From Novosphingobium sp. 18050 (GTDB lineage: Bacteria; Pseudomonadota; Alphaproteobacteria; Sphingomonadales; Sphingomonadaceae), in contig NZ_CACSJO010000006.1 of assembly GCF_902706195.1 (NCBI RefSeq), positions 1 through 64,000 of the forward strand: a stretch of DNA of 64,000 bases, in the 5' to 3' direction. The translations under genes and the position numbers were made by a program. Below, piece after piece: positions 18,763 to 27,069 of this stretch. Numbering within the stretch: position 1 is the first letter of the stretch; every line of letters starts with the position of its first letter. Under the pieces are notes generated by a model. The model did no database searches, was not told where the DNA came from, and saw only the letters and a list, made by a program, of their open reading frames with translations.

Positions 18763-19539
18763 ATGACCACGATTGCGAGGATGGACCGCCGCAGCAAGGA
18801 TCGGCAGGGCTACCGGATGAAGTTCGGCGTGCTGGGCCCGTCGACTAACACGATCGTCCAGCCCGACTTCGACGACCTGCGCCCGCGCGGCGTCACCAAC
18901 CATTATTCGCGCATCCACGTCGACAATGCGCAGGCCGTCTCGAACGACACTTTCATGGCTGGCGCATGGAAGATCAGCGACATGACGCACGATGCGGTGA
19001 AGCGCGTGTTGACTTGCGAGCCGAACTACCTTGTCATGGGTATGTCGGCCGTCACGTTCTTCAACGGCGCCGAGGGCGGCCGGAAATGGCGCGAGCAGGT
19101 CGAGGAAGTCTCGGGGCTGGGCGTCTCGACAGGCGCGGAAGCGACCGTGGCTGCGCTGGAGGCCTATGGCGGGATCAGGAAGGTGGCGTTCCTTTCGCCC
19201 TACTTCCCCACTGCCAACGCCGAAGTGCGCAATTTCCTCTCGGACTACGGCTATGAAACAGTGCGCGACGTTGCGCTGGAGCGGCCAAGCTGGATCGCCA
19301 TCGCCGAAACGCCCGAGCAGACCTTGCGTGAAACCTTCCGGCAGCTTGACGGCGACGATGTCGACGCGTTGATCCAGGTCGGCACCAACCTTGATTGCAT
19401 GCGCTTCGCTGCAGCGGCCGAGACGTGGCTGGGCAAGCCGGTGATCGCCATCAACGCCGCCACGTACTGGCACGCGCTGCGCCGCAACGGGATCGACAAC
19501 CAGATCGAAGGCTTCGGCCGCCTGATGGCCGAATTCTGA
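18763..19539 (+). CDS. Maleate isomerase / arylmalonate decarboxylase-fold protein lacking the usual catalytic cysteines
   Basis: A 258-aa member of the Asp/Glu racemase superfamily. FGVLGPSTNTIVQPDFDDLR resembles the maleate cis-trans isomerase start (G-L-L-V-P-S-x-N-x-x-x-E-x-D). Members use one or two cysteines: an N-terminal one in an A-C-T-S-G loop and a C-terminal one in S-C-T-N-L. Here those positions read MGMSAVTFFNG (S95) and VGTNLDC (G207), so both appear lost; C212 lies five residues later. ATG 18763 has GGAG six bases upstream. Neighbours are the hydro-lyase and an FAD monooxygenase. It may have another activity, such as a decarboxylase or hydrolase; calling it a maleate isomerase would be unsafe. 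Confidence 0.75.
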   Translation: MTTIARMDRRSKDRQGYRMKFGVLGPSTNTIVQPDFDDLRPRGVTNHYSRIHVDNAQAVSNDTFMAGAWKISDMTHDAVKRVLTCEPNYLVMGMSAVTFFNGAEGGRKWREQVEEVSGLGVSTGAEATVAALEAYGGIRKVAFLSPYFPTANAEVRNFLSDYGYETVRDVALERPSWIAIAETPEQTLRETFRQLDGDDVDALIQVGTNLDCMRFAAAAETWLGKPVIAINAATYWHALRRNGIDNQIEGFGRLMAEF

Positions 19540-19588
19540 CAATTTTCATCCGTGCCCGGCATCCGTGCCGGGCCTTGGAGACTACGAA

Positions 19589-20788
19589 ATGACTACGAAG
19601 AAGCGGGTGCAGGTTGTCGTTGCGGGCGCGGGGCCGGTGGGCTCGGTCGCCGCGATGTATCTGGCGATGAACGGCGTGGACGTGGTGCTCGCGGAGGTCG
19701 GGGCGGACAACGCAGTCGACCTGCGCGCCTCCACCTTCCATCCGCCGACGCTCGAGATGCTTGACCAGATCAAGGTCACCGACTTCCTGATGGAGACGGG
19801 CCTCAAGTCGCCCATCTACCATTGGCGCGACCGCAAGACCGGCGAGATCCTGCCGTTCGACTTCGCGGAACTGGCCGGCGATACCAAATATCCCTTCCGC
19901 CTTCAGTGCGAACAGCACCACCTGTCGGGCAAGCTCGCAAGCCGCCTTGCCGAGGAGCCCCATGCAGAGGTGCTGTTCAACCACCGTCTCGTTTGGTTCC
20001 AGCAGGACGATGACGGAGTTGATGTGGCGTTGGAAACGTCGACCGGCATCGAGCAGTTCCGCGCCGACTATCTCATCGGCGCCGACGGCGCGAGTTCTAT
20101 CGTGCGCAAGTGGCTGGGCATCGAATTCGACGGCTTCACTTACCCCGAGCGCTTCCTGTGCCTGTCGACCGAGCAGGAAATCCGCGACGAAGTGCCCGAT
20201 CTTGCTTACGTCAACTACATCTCCGATGCGCAGGAGTGGATGGTGCTGCTCCGCGTGCCGCGCCTGTGGCGTGTGCTGGTGCCCGCCAACGAGGCAACCG
20301 ATGCGGAGTTGCTGTCCGAGGAGAAGAAGGCCAGCGTCTTCGACGGCTTCCTCAAGGACGGCGCCAGTGTTCAGACGCACCACCGCACGATCTACCGCGC
20401 CCACCAGCGCGTGGCCAAGCAGTTCCGCAAGGACCGGGTGCTCCTGGTCGGCGATGCCGCGCATCTCAACAACCCACTCGGCGGCTTCGGCATGAACAGC
20501 GGCGTGCATGACGCGTTCAACTTGTGTGAACGTCTCGTCGACGTCATCAAGGGCGGCGACGATGGCCTGCTCGATCAGTTCGATCGGCAGCGCCGCACCG
20601 TTACCCATGCCTTCACGCAGAAGCAGACCATCGAGAACATGGAAGCCATGCGCGGCGGGCAGGGCGAGGCGCATGCGCGCCGCCGCGACAAGATGAGAGC
20701 CCTGCTCACCAATGACGACGCGCGCCGCAAGTACCTCCTGCGCCAGTCGATGATCGATAGCCTGAGGGATGCAGCCGCCATCGCTTGA
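19589..20788 (+). CDS. FAD-dependent aromatic ring hydroxylase (PheA/TfdB type)
   Basis: A 399-aa group A flavoprotein monooxygenase. The Rossmann GAGPVG is at residues 13-18, the DG motif is IGADGASSIVRKWLGI, and the FAD-ribityl GD motif is VGDAAHLNNPLGGFGMN. It lacks the C-terminal thioredoxin-like domain of phenol 2-monooxygenases, which fits the short length. GGAG lies seven bases before ATG 19589. These enzymes use NAD(P)H and O2 to hydroxylate activated aromatic or heteroaromatic rings, sometimes with decarboxylation or ring opening. It ends the operon that starts with the lyase, so its product probably feeds the hydro-lyase steps. A hairpin terminator follows. Confidence 0.9.
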   Translation: MTTKKRVQVVVAGAGPVGSVAAMYLAMNGVDVVLAEVGADNAVDLRASTFHPPTLEMLDQIKVTDFLMETGLKSPIYHWRDRKTGEILPFDFAELAGDTKYPFRLQCEQHHLSGKLASRLAEEPHAEVLFNHRLVWFQQDDDGVDVALETSTGIEQFRADYLIGADGASSIVRKWLGIEFDGFTYPERFLCLSTEQEIRDEVPDLAYVNYISDAQEWMVLLRVPRLWRVLVPANEATDAELLSEEKKASVFDGFLKDGASVQTHHRTIYRAHQRVAKQFRKDRVLLVGDAAHLNNPLGGFGMNSGVHDAFNLCERLVDVIKGGDDGLLDQFDRQRRTVTHAFTQKQTIENMEAMRGGQGEAHARRRDKMRALLTNDDARRKYLLRQSMIDSLRDAAAIA

Positions 20789-20807
20789 TGGGCTGATACC
20801 GGGCCGC

Positions 20808-20832
20808 TGTCCTGTTCAGATGGAACAGGACA
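20808..20832. terminator. Hairpin between convergent monooxygenase and ABM genes
   Basis: TGTCCTGTTC (20808-20817) pairs perfectly with GAACAGGACA (20823-20832) around AGATG. It lies 20 bp after the monooxygenase stop and before the convergent ABM gene, so it probably stops both transcripts. No T-run follows. Confidence 0.65.
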
Positions 20833-20894
20833 AGCCCGTTAGCCCCGCGCAAGGGGTGGGGCGCGGTCCTGAAGGCAAAGCCACCTGGCTCTTC

Positions 20895-21191
20895 TCAAGG
20901 CAGTGAGCGGTAGAATTCCAGCTTCATGTCCTCGGCTACGCAGTCGAGGATGCCGGGCACCAGCCGGTCGTGGAAATCGATGTGCATGTGCTTTTCGTAG
21001 GCCGCATCGTCGCGGAAAGTGGCGACGACCTGGAACAGATCGGGGTCGGCCTCCGACTGGAACAGTTCATAGACCAGCGCATCGGGTTCGTGCTCGAACA
21101 CCAGGCTCTTGAGCTGCGATTGCAGGGCGATCATGTCGCCGCGTTTTTCGGGGCGGGTGCGCAGTTGCGCTATGAAGCTCTTGGCGCTCAT
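20895..21191 (-). CDS. ABM-domain (antibiotic biosynthesis monooxygenase-like) protein
   Basis: A 98-aa protein forming one dimeric ferredoxin-like alpha+beta barrel of the ABM superfamily. The pattern is typical: a first strand with R-x-R-P-E-K (FIAQLRTRPEKRGDM), EPDALVYELFQSEADPDLF in the middle, and AAYEKHMHIDFH ahead of the last helix. It is translated after the gene at 21188-21499 with an ATGA overlap, so two ABM subunits are made together, perhaps as a heteromer. Such proteins include cofactor-free quinone-forming monooxygenases and stress-related enzymes. Location beside the catabolic operon favours a quinol or aldehyde substrate, but this is inference. Confidence 0.85.
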   Translation of the reverse strand: MSAKSFIAQLRTRPEKRGDMIALQSQLKSLVFEHEPDALVYELFQSEADPDLFQVVATFRDDAAYEKHMHIDFHDRLVPGILDCVAEDMKLEFYRSLP

Positions 21192-21499
21192 CGTGCCTGC
21201 CCCTCCAATTCTGAGGCCAGGTCGAACAAGAGTTCGCGCTCGTAGCTACCGTCCATACAGCCGACGATCTTTTCGATCAGCGGTTTGTTGTGGTCATAGG
21301 CCATATGCGCTTCGTCGGCGGCCTCGTCGACGAAACTTTCATGGACTGCGAACATGCCCGGCTGAGCCAGCTTGAAGAACTTGTAGTAAAGGGTTCCAGG
21401 TTCCTGCTTTGAAAGCGCCTCCATCTCTCGAGCGAGGGTCACGAATTCGTCTTGGCGGTCGTCTTTGATTCGGAAGCGGGACAGGAAGCTGAACGCCAT
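21188..21499 (-). CDS. ABM-domain protein, first of a coupled pair
   Basis: A 103-aa single ABM barrel (FLSRFRIKDDRQDEFVTLAR, KQEPGTLYYKFFKLAQPGMF, FVDEAADEAHMAYDHN). ATG 21499 has GAGGAG about ten bases upstream; a longer frame reaching 21622 lacks a signal and has a low-complexity Ala-rich front. The downstream ABM gene overlaps its stop. The pair diverges from a TonB receptor gene across 311 bp containing two matching operator-like sites, so uptake and metabolism are probably co-induced. A third ABM gene lies at 31942. Sequence identity between the pair is low, which argues against a recent duplication. Confidence 0.85.
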   Translation of the reverse strand: MAFSFLSRFRIKDDRQDEFVTLAREMEALSKQEPGTLYYKFFKLAQPGMFAVHESFVDEAADEAHMAYDHNKPLIEKIVGCMDGSYERELLFDLASELEGQAR

Positions 21500-21620
21500 T
21501 TGATAGGTCTCCTCAGATGCCGATTCGGCCGCCGCGGCAGCATTCTTCGGCTTCTCTCCAACGCGGCACCTGTTTCGGCGCCTGCTCGTCGGAGAGCATA
21601 GGTGATCCCGATATAAAAAC

Positions 21621-21634
21621 AATCATGAATGCAT
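21621..21634. promoter_or_regulatory. Operator-like site C, shared by the TonB receptor promoters
   Basis: AATCATGAATGCAT, matching AWWCATNNATGMWT, in the 311-bp interval (21500-21810) between the ABM pair and the first TonB receptor. With the outer bases it also fits CA-N2-CAT-N2-ATG-N2-TG. The rest of that interval holds no gene I can support. Confidence 0.5.
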
Positions 21635-21724
21635 GTGATAGGGCTTTTTCCGGTACTTGCACGGGGTTGCAGATAGGACGCGCATCTCCTTGGACACGGC
21701 GCATAGTACGGCTATCAAAAAAAC

Positions 21725-21738
21725 ATACATGAATGATT
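21725..21738. promoter_or_regulatory. Operator-like site B, shared by the TonB receptor promoters
   Basis: ATACATGAATGATT, 104 bp from site C, which is ten turns of B-DNA, placing both on the same face of the helix. It lies 72 bp before the receptor start codon. A third match (site A) lies in front of the second receptor at 27880. Confidence 0.5.
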
Positions 21739-21810
21739 GCTTATCGCTCCGTCCGTGATACGTATTCGGGCAACCCGCAATAAATGGCGGGGTACAAGGA
21801 GAGAGAGGCC

Positions 21811-24291
21811 ATGTTCACCAGGCAGCTATATTGCTCGTCTTGCGCGTTCGCGCTCGTCGCCGGACTTGCAAGCGCACCCGCCCATGCTCAGAACTCACCA
21901 GCGGATGAGGCGGCACCCCAGACCGCAGCTCAGCAGACCAGTACAGGTCTGGCCGAAATCGTCGTTACCGCTACGCGGCGGGCAACCGATCTTCAGTCGA
22001 CTCCGGTCTCGGTCTCGGCGGTCGATGCCAACCTGATCGCGCAGGCCGCGCCGCGCGACCTTGGCGACATTGCCGCGTTCGTGCCGAACTTCTCGGCCGC
22101 GACGATCGCCAACTTCAACGCTGCCAGCTTCGCGATGCGCGGTGTCGGGCAGACCTCGATCATAGTCTACTTCGAGCCGCCCGTCGCGGTTCTTGTCGAC
22201 GACTTCGTGGTGCCTTCGGTACAGACCCAGCTCCTCGATACCTTCGACATCGCGCAAGTCGAAGTGCTGCGCGGACCGCAGGGCACCCTGTTCGGCAAGA
22301 ACACCACCGGCGGCGTCGTCACCGTGCGCACCAAGCGGCCACAGATGGAATATGTCGGCGTCGATGCGCGCGCCGAATTCGGCGACTTCGGACAGAAGAA
22401 AGTCCAGGCCGCCATGAACGTGCCGATCGGCGACATCGCCGCGCTGCGCCTTGTCGGCGGGTACGAGAAGTCGAACGGGTTCTATCACAACGGTGCCTGC
22501 TACGGCCCTGTCACCGGCTTCGTACCGAACAAGTTCGAAGACTCCACCGGGTGCCTTGGCGGCGAGCGGATCGGCGGCAAGGACGTGTGGCAGGCCCGCG
22601 CCAAGTTGCTGATCGAACCGTCGCCCGATTTCAGCGCACTGTTCCAGTACGAATGGATCCGCGACCGTTCGGATTCGGTGCCTTCGGTCAATGAGAACTA
22701 CCTCTATACCGGCAGCAACCCATTCGTCACCGACCTGCTGGGCCTTACCAATCCCAACGCGCAATCCATCGATCCGCTCAAGCGAGCGGCGTATACCGGA
22801 CGCCACGACGGACTGCTCTACATGGATGAAGGGCAGCGCATCTCGGTTGACGGGTTCTACGCCAATCTGGAATATCACACCGGCATCGGCACGGTCAGTT
22901 CGGTCACCGGCTATCGCAAGCAGAAGTCGCGCATTCCCAACTCCTATGCGGGCGCGACGGCGGTGGGCAGCGATGGACAACTGCTTTCGTTCTTCGATGC
23001 TACTCGCGATGACGACCGCAAGACCTTCCAGCAGGAACTGCGCTTCTCGTCCGACTTCAAGGGGCCGTTCAACTTCGTCGCCGGCGGGTTCTACCAGCAT
23101 GACAAGATCGACTTCTGCGTCTCCCAGATCCTCGGCTTCCTCGACCTGACTTCCGGTCCGCTGCCGTTCGGGGAGTGGAACAACACGCCTTACATCCTGT
23201 GCAATGCCCAGAAGGCGAAATCGCGCGCGCTGTTCTTCGAAGGCACCCTCAAGCTGGGCGACAAGCTGACGATCGCGGCAGGCGGGCGCTATACCTGGGA
23301 CGACAAGACCTGGATGGGCCGCCAGCAGACCTTTATCCCGGCGCTGAACGGCGGTTTCGACCCGACGATCACCATCGACCACGCGCTGGACGCCAGCGTA
23401 TACAAATATCCCGCGGGGGTTGTGACGGTGAAGGGCAAGTGGCGCGAGCCGACCTACCGCGCCAGCATCAGCTATCAGGCGACCGACGACATCTTCGTCT
23501 TCGGCGGCTATTCGCGCGGCTACAAGGGCGGCGGTTTCAACGACCAGATCGGCGGCTTCGCGGCCTTCGGTGCCGATCTCGACGCCTTCCGCGCAGCGGC
23601 GCGCGCCACCGACCCGGAAACCGCCGACAGCTTCGAGGTGGGCTTCAAATCGCAGTTCCTCGACAACCGGGTGCGCTTCAACGTCACCGGTTTCTATGTG
23701 AACTACAAGGACCTGCAAAAGCAGCTCAACGTGCCGATCGAGGTCAACGGGCAGCCCAATCAGGTGACGATCTTCGTCAATGCCGCCAGCGCCACCGTGA
23801 AGGGGCTGGAAGGCGAACTTTCGGCTACTCCGGTCGAGGGACTGACCCTGCGCGGCGTGCTCGGCTATCAGGACGGCAAGTACAAGACCTATACGGCCGC
23901 GAACGCCGGCTACGATCTGGCGAGCGCGCCGCTGGACCGTGCGCCCAAGTGGCAGTGGACGCTGGATGCCGCCTATTCGCTGCCTTTGGGTGATGACTAC
24001 AAGGTGACGCTCAACGGCAACGTCGCCTATACCGGACGCAACCTCAATACCCAGGCAATCGATGATCCGCTGGGCAATACTTTCCTCAACGCCCGGACGC
24101 TGGTGAACGGATCGATCACTCTCGCCCAGGCTAATGACAAGTATTACGTCCGTGTGATCGGCAGGAACCTGACCGACAAGCGCTACCGCATCGCTTCGCA
24201 GAACGTGGCGGGCCTGTGGCTCAACTCGCAGTTTGGCGCGCCGCGCTACTTTGGCGTCGAGCTGGGCGTGTCCTTCGGCGATCACTTGTAA
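21811..24291 (+). CDS. TonB-dependent outer-membrane receptor 1
   Basis: An 826-aa receptor. ATG 21811 follows AAGGAG by nine bases, and a signal peptide ending A-H-A-Q fits this start. The TonB box region reads AEIVVTATRRATDLQSTPVS. The plug domain contains VEVLRGPQGTLFGKNTTGGVV, and the beta barrel ends with LWLNSQFGAPRYFGVELGVSF, closing on the C-terminal strand. It has no STN signalling domain. The PQQ dehydrogenase follows downstream, and the receptor closely resembles the one at 28013. Sphingomonad receptors of this type import aromatic or plant-derived compounds as well as siderophores, so the ligand is left open. Confidence 0.95.
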   Translation: MFTRQLYCSSCAFALVAGLASAPAHAQNSPADEAAPQTAAQQTSTGLAEIVVTATRRATDLQSTPVSVSAVDANLIAQAAPRDLGDIAAFVPNFSAATIANFNAASFAMRGVGQTSIIVYFEPPVAVLVDDFVVPSVQTQLLDTFDIAQVEVLRGPQGTLFGKNTTGGVVTVRTKRPQMEYVGVDARAEFGDFGQKKVQAAMNVPIGDIAALRLVGGYEKSNGFYHNGACYGPVTGFVPNKFEDSTGCLGGERIGGKDVWQARAKLLIEPSPDFSALFQYEWIRDRSDSVPSVNENYLYTGSNPFVTDLLGLTNPNAQSIDPLKRAAYTGRHDGLLYMDEGQRISVDGFYANLEYHTGIGTVSSVTGYRKQKSRIPNSYAGATAVGSDGQLLSFFDATRDDDRKTFQQELRFSSDFKGPFNFVAGGFYQHDKIDFCVSQILGFLDLTSGPLPFGEWNNTPYILCNAQKAKSRALFFEGTLKLGDKLTIAAGGRYTWDDKTWMGRQQTFIPALNGGFDPTITIDHALDASVYKYPAGVVTVKGKWREPTYRASISYQATDDIFVFGGYSRGYKGGGFNDQIGGFAAFGADLDAFRAAARATDPETADSFEVGFKSQFLDNRVRFNVTGFYVNYKDLQKQLNVPIEVNGQPNQVTIFVNAASATVKGLEGELSATPVEGLTLRGVLGYQDGKYKTYTAANAGYDLASAPLDRAPKWQWTLDAAYSLPLGDDYKVTLNGNVAYTGRNLNTQAIDDPLGNTFLNARTLVNGSITLAQANDKYYVRVIGRNLTDKRYRIASQNVAGLWLNSQFGAPRYFGVELGVSFGDHL

Positions 24292-24300
24292 GGCGGCCCG

Positions 24301-24339
24301 CCAATCCTCTCCATCGCCAGGGCCGATGGGGAGGATTGG
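24301..24339 (+). terminator. Long hairpin after TonB receptor 1
   Basis: CCAATCCTCTCCATCG (24301-24316) pairs with CGATGGGGAGGATTGG (24324-24339), a 16-bp stem with one T-G wobble and a 7-nt loop, starting 10 bp after the receptor stop. No strong T-run follows, so it could also damp read-through into the PQQ dehydrogenase gene. Confidence 0.65.
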
Positions 24340-24398
24340 GCCTTGCCCCCATTTTCGAACAAGAGGTGCACTGCGTGTTGGTGAAAGGCGATTTGGAA

Positions 24399-26525
24399 AT
24401 GCTGCGGCCGGTCATGCTGGGCGCGCTGGTGTGGAGCCTCGCTGCCTGCGGTTCGGCCGATCAGCAGGCCATGGCGGGCAAGCGGGTAGCGGAGCCCTGG
24501 CTTCAGCAGCTGGACGATGCCAGCAGCGGCGACGACTGGCCCGCTTTCGGGCGCACGTATGGCGAGCAGCACTACAGCCCGCTGGACCAGATCAACGCGG
24601 GCAACGTCAAGGACCTCGGCCTCGTCTGGTCGGTGGACCTGCCTGTCGGCAACCCCGCCACCGGACCGATCGAAGTGGGCGGCAGCGTTTATCTCGCCAC
24701 CGGCTATTCGGTGGTGCGCGCGATCGATGTGGCGACCGGCAAGGTCAGGTGGGAGCATGATCCCAAGGCGCCCGAGGCTTCCGGCATTCGTTTGCGGCAG
24801 GGATGGGGCAGCCGCGGTGTGGCATATTGGAACCACAAGGTCATCACCGCCACGCAGGACGGCCGCCTCGTCGCGCTGGACGAGAAGACCGGCACGCCCG
24901 TCTGGACCGTACAGACCCTGGACGATGGAGCGCCGATGTTCATCTCAGGCCCGCCGCGCGTGTTCGACGGCAAGGTCATAATCGGCAATGCAGGGTCCGA
25001 TGAAAGCGCGGTGCGCGGCTTCGTGACTGCCTTCGACGCCGATACCGGCAAGTTCCTCTGGAAATTCTACACCGTCCCCGGCGACCCTGCGAAGGGCTTC
25101 GAGGACGAGGCGCAGGAGATGGCCGCCAAAACCTGGCACGGCGATTGGTGGAAGTACGGCGGCGGTGGCTCCGCGTGGAATTCGATCACTTACGACAAGG
25201 CGAACGACCAGATCCTGATCGGCACCGGCAATGGCGCTCCGTGGAACCACAAGATCCGCAGTCTGGGCAAGGGCGACAATCTGTTCGTGTGCTCGATCGT
25301 CGCGCTCGACGCGAAGACCGGCAAGTACAAATGGCACTATCAGATCAATCCCGGCGAAAGCTGGGACTTCAATGCCGCGATGGACATGCAGCTTGCCGAT
25401 CTCACCATCGACGGCAAACAGCGGCAAGTGGTGACGACGGCGCCCAAGAACGGCTTCTATTATGTGATCGACCGCAAGGACGGCAAACTGATCTCGGCCG
25501 AGCCTTTCGTACAGGTGACCTGGGCGAAGAAGATCGACATTGCCACAGGCCGCCCGGTCGAAAATCCCGGTGTACGTTACGAAAGCGGTAAGACCACGTT
25601 CCGGCCTACGCCGCTTGGCGCGCATAGCTGGATGCCGATGGCGTACAGTCCGAAGACCGGCCTCACCTATATACCCGCCATCGATCTGCAGGTGCATTTC
25701 GACGACACCGGCATCACGCGGGAGAACTTCAAATTCGCGGGCGGAATGGCGCTCTCGCCGGGGGTGGGTTACGCCATCGACGCGGGTGACAGCAAGGTCA
25801 CCGGCTGGCTGATCGCCTGGGACCCGGTGGCGCAGAAGGCGCGCTGGAAGCTGCCGATGCCGACCCACGGAAATGGCGGCATCATGGCGACGGGCGGCAA
25901 TCTGGTGTTCCAGGGAAGACCAGACGGCGGCTTTTCCGCCTACAACGCGCAGGACGGCAAGCGGCTATGGAACTTCGACGCGCGCGCCGGAGTGGTCGCG
26001 CCGCCGATCACCTACCGGGTGAACGGCAAGCAATACGTCACGGTGATCGCGGGCATCGGCACGAGCGTGGGCCTGTTCGGTCCGATGTTTGAGAAGTACG
26101 GCATCGATTACCGTACCCAGGCGCGCCGGGTTCTGACTTTTGCAATCGGTGGCAAGCAGGCCTTACCGCCGCGCATTCCGTATAAAGCAGTTGCCTTCGA
26201 GGATGCCGACTACAAGCCGGATGCTGCACTTACCGAGCGGGGGGAGGGGATATTCGGCGGTCGCTGCGCGGTATGCCACGGCACCGGCGTCGTCGCAGGC
26301 GGCACCGCGCCGGACCTGCGCACTTCGCCGATCCCGCACGATGCCGAAGTCTTCGCGCAAGTGGTCAAGGACGGCGCGCTGGTATCCTCCGGGATGCCGG
26401 CTTTCGGAGAGTTCACGCCGGAACAGATCGGAGCGTTGCGCCAGTACATCCGCTCAAGGGCATATATTTTGCGAAGTGGAAAACCGGAAACGCCCTTCGG
26501 TTCGGCCCACAAAACGGGAGAATGA
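24399..26525 (+). CDS. PQQ-dependent quinohemoprotein dehydrogenase (alcohol dehydrogenase type), lipoprotein
   Basis: A 708-aa periplasmic enzyme: eight-bladed quinoprotein domain plus a C-terminal cytochrome c with CAVCH (C623, C626, H627). Propeller motifs include DWPAFGRTYGEQHYSPLDQI, IGTGNGAPWNHKIRS and the catalytic-Asp segment NPGESWDFNAAMD. From ATG 24399 the signal peptide ends LAAC (Cys17), implying a lipid anchor; a GTG at 24375 with AAGAGG upstream is an alternative. Where type II enzymes usually show an adjacent Cys-Cys disulfide before NRGVA, this protein reads RQGWGSRGVAYW, so the vicinal disulfide is missing. It should oxidise an alcohol and pass electrons to cytochrome c. No PQQ synthesis genes are nearby. 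Confidence 0.92.
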   Translation: MLRPVMLGALVWSLAACGSADQQAMAGKRVAEPWLQQLDDASSGDDWPAFGRTYGEQHYSPLDQINAGNVKDLGLVWSVDLPVGNPATGPIEVGGSVYLATGYSVVRAIDVATGKVRWEHDPKAPEASGIRLRQGWGSRGVAYWNHKVITATQDGRLVALDEKTGTPVWTVQTLDDGAPMFISGPPRVFDGKVIIGNAGSDESAVRGFVTAFDADTGKFLWKFYTVPGDPAKGFEDEAQEMAAKTWHGDWWKYGGGGSAWNSITYDKANDQILIGTGNGAPWNHKIRSLGKGDNLFVCSIVALDAKTGKYKWHYQINPGESWDFNAAMDMQLADLTIDGKQRQVVTTAPKNGFYYVIDRKDGKLISAEPFVQVTWAKKIDIATGRPVENPGVRYESGKTTFRPTPLGAHSWMPMAYSPKTGLTYIPAIDLQVHFDDTGITRENFKFAGGMALSPGVGYAIDAGDSKVTGWLIAWDPVAQKARWKLPMPTHGNGGIMATGGNLVFQGRPDGGFSAYNAQDGKRLWNFDARAGVVAPPITYRVNGKQYVTVIAGIGTSVGLFGPMFEKYGIDYRTQARRVLTFAIGGKQALPPRIPYKAVAFEDADYKPDAALTERGEGIFGGRCAVCHGTGVVAGGTAPDLRTSPIPHDAEVFAQVVKDGALVSSGMPAFGEFTPEQIGALRQYIRSRAYILRSGKPETPFGSAHKTGE

Positions 26526-26531
26526 GCTTCT

Positions 26532-26560
26532 CGTCGTCCCGGACGTGATCCGGGACGACG
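26532..26560. repeat. REP-like palindrome, copy 3, between convergent genes
   Basis: CGTCGTCCCGGA (26532-26543) and TCCGGGACGACG (26549-26560) form a perfect 12-bp stem around CGTGA. It belongs to the same family as the copies at 8450 and 8553 and sits 7 bp after the PQQ dehydrogenase stop and 10 bp before the convergent gene's end, where it can act as a bidirectional terminator. Confidence 0.75.
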
Positions 26561-26570
26561 ATCTGCGGTC

Positions 26571-27032
26571 TCAATCCGAGCGTTTGGGCCATAACATCGT
26601 CAGTGCAATCCGGGCGAACTTCCACTGTCCGTCCTGGCGCACATAGACGTCATCGTAGCGCCCGATCAGCAGCAGCGGATTGGCCTCTCCGCCCCTGGTA
26701 ACGATGGCTGATCCCTCATGCTGGCGCGTTACGAGATCAAGCAACAGGCAGTGGCCGTGCGCGGTATCGGGGCCGGTAAGTTCGATCGAATGGTTGGCGA
26801 TGTAGTGCAGCGTCTCCAGCGGCGCTCGGCAATGGCGCCAGTTGTCGCGGAACAGGCCCAGCACCGCCTCCACGCCTTCGTAAGCGCCGCCAAAGGCGAG
26901 GGGGTATTCGCAGACGATATCATCCGTGCAATTCCGGCGCACGGCGGCTTCGTCCATCGTGTCGAAGGCGGTCGAATAGTCGACGCGCAATTGGCGGATG
27001 GCCTCGCGCGCGGTCAGATCTTCAAGCGTCAT
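26571..27032 (-). CDS. SnoaL-like / NTF2-fold protein
   Basis: A 153-aa cone-shaped NTF2-fold protein of the SnoaL_4 type. LTAREAIRQLRVDYSTAFDT, then DDIVCEYPLAFGGAYEGVEA and IGRYDDVYVRQDGQWKFARI, are typical of this group, which contains ring-hydroxylating dioxygenase small subunits, dehydratases and isomerases. I chose ATG 27032, which has GGGAG eleven bases upstream, over ATG 27053, which has none. It is convergent with the PQQ dehydrogenase and 37 bp downstream of the TetR gene. A catalytic role in the same pathway, such as dehydration or isomerisation, is possible but not shown by any diagnostic residue. Confidence 0.8.
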   Translation of the reverse strand: MTLEDLTAREAIRQLRVDYSTAFDTMDEAAVRRNCTDDIVCEYPLAFGGAYEGVEAVLGLFRDNWRHCRAPLETLHYIANHSIELTGPDTAHGHCLLLDLVTRQHEGSAIVTRGGEANPLLLIGRYDDVYVRQDGQWKFARIALTMLWPKRSD

Positions 27033-27069
27033 TGCCGTTAATTCTCCCGTCATCAGCCCGTTTTTCAGG

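Noticed and set aside
21895..24285. Minus-strand frame of 796 codons
   Set aside because: Antisense to TonB receptor 1, with composition typical of a shadow frame.
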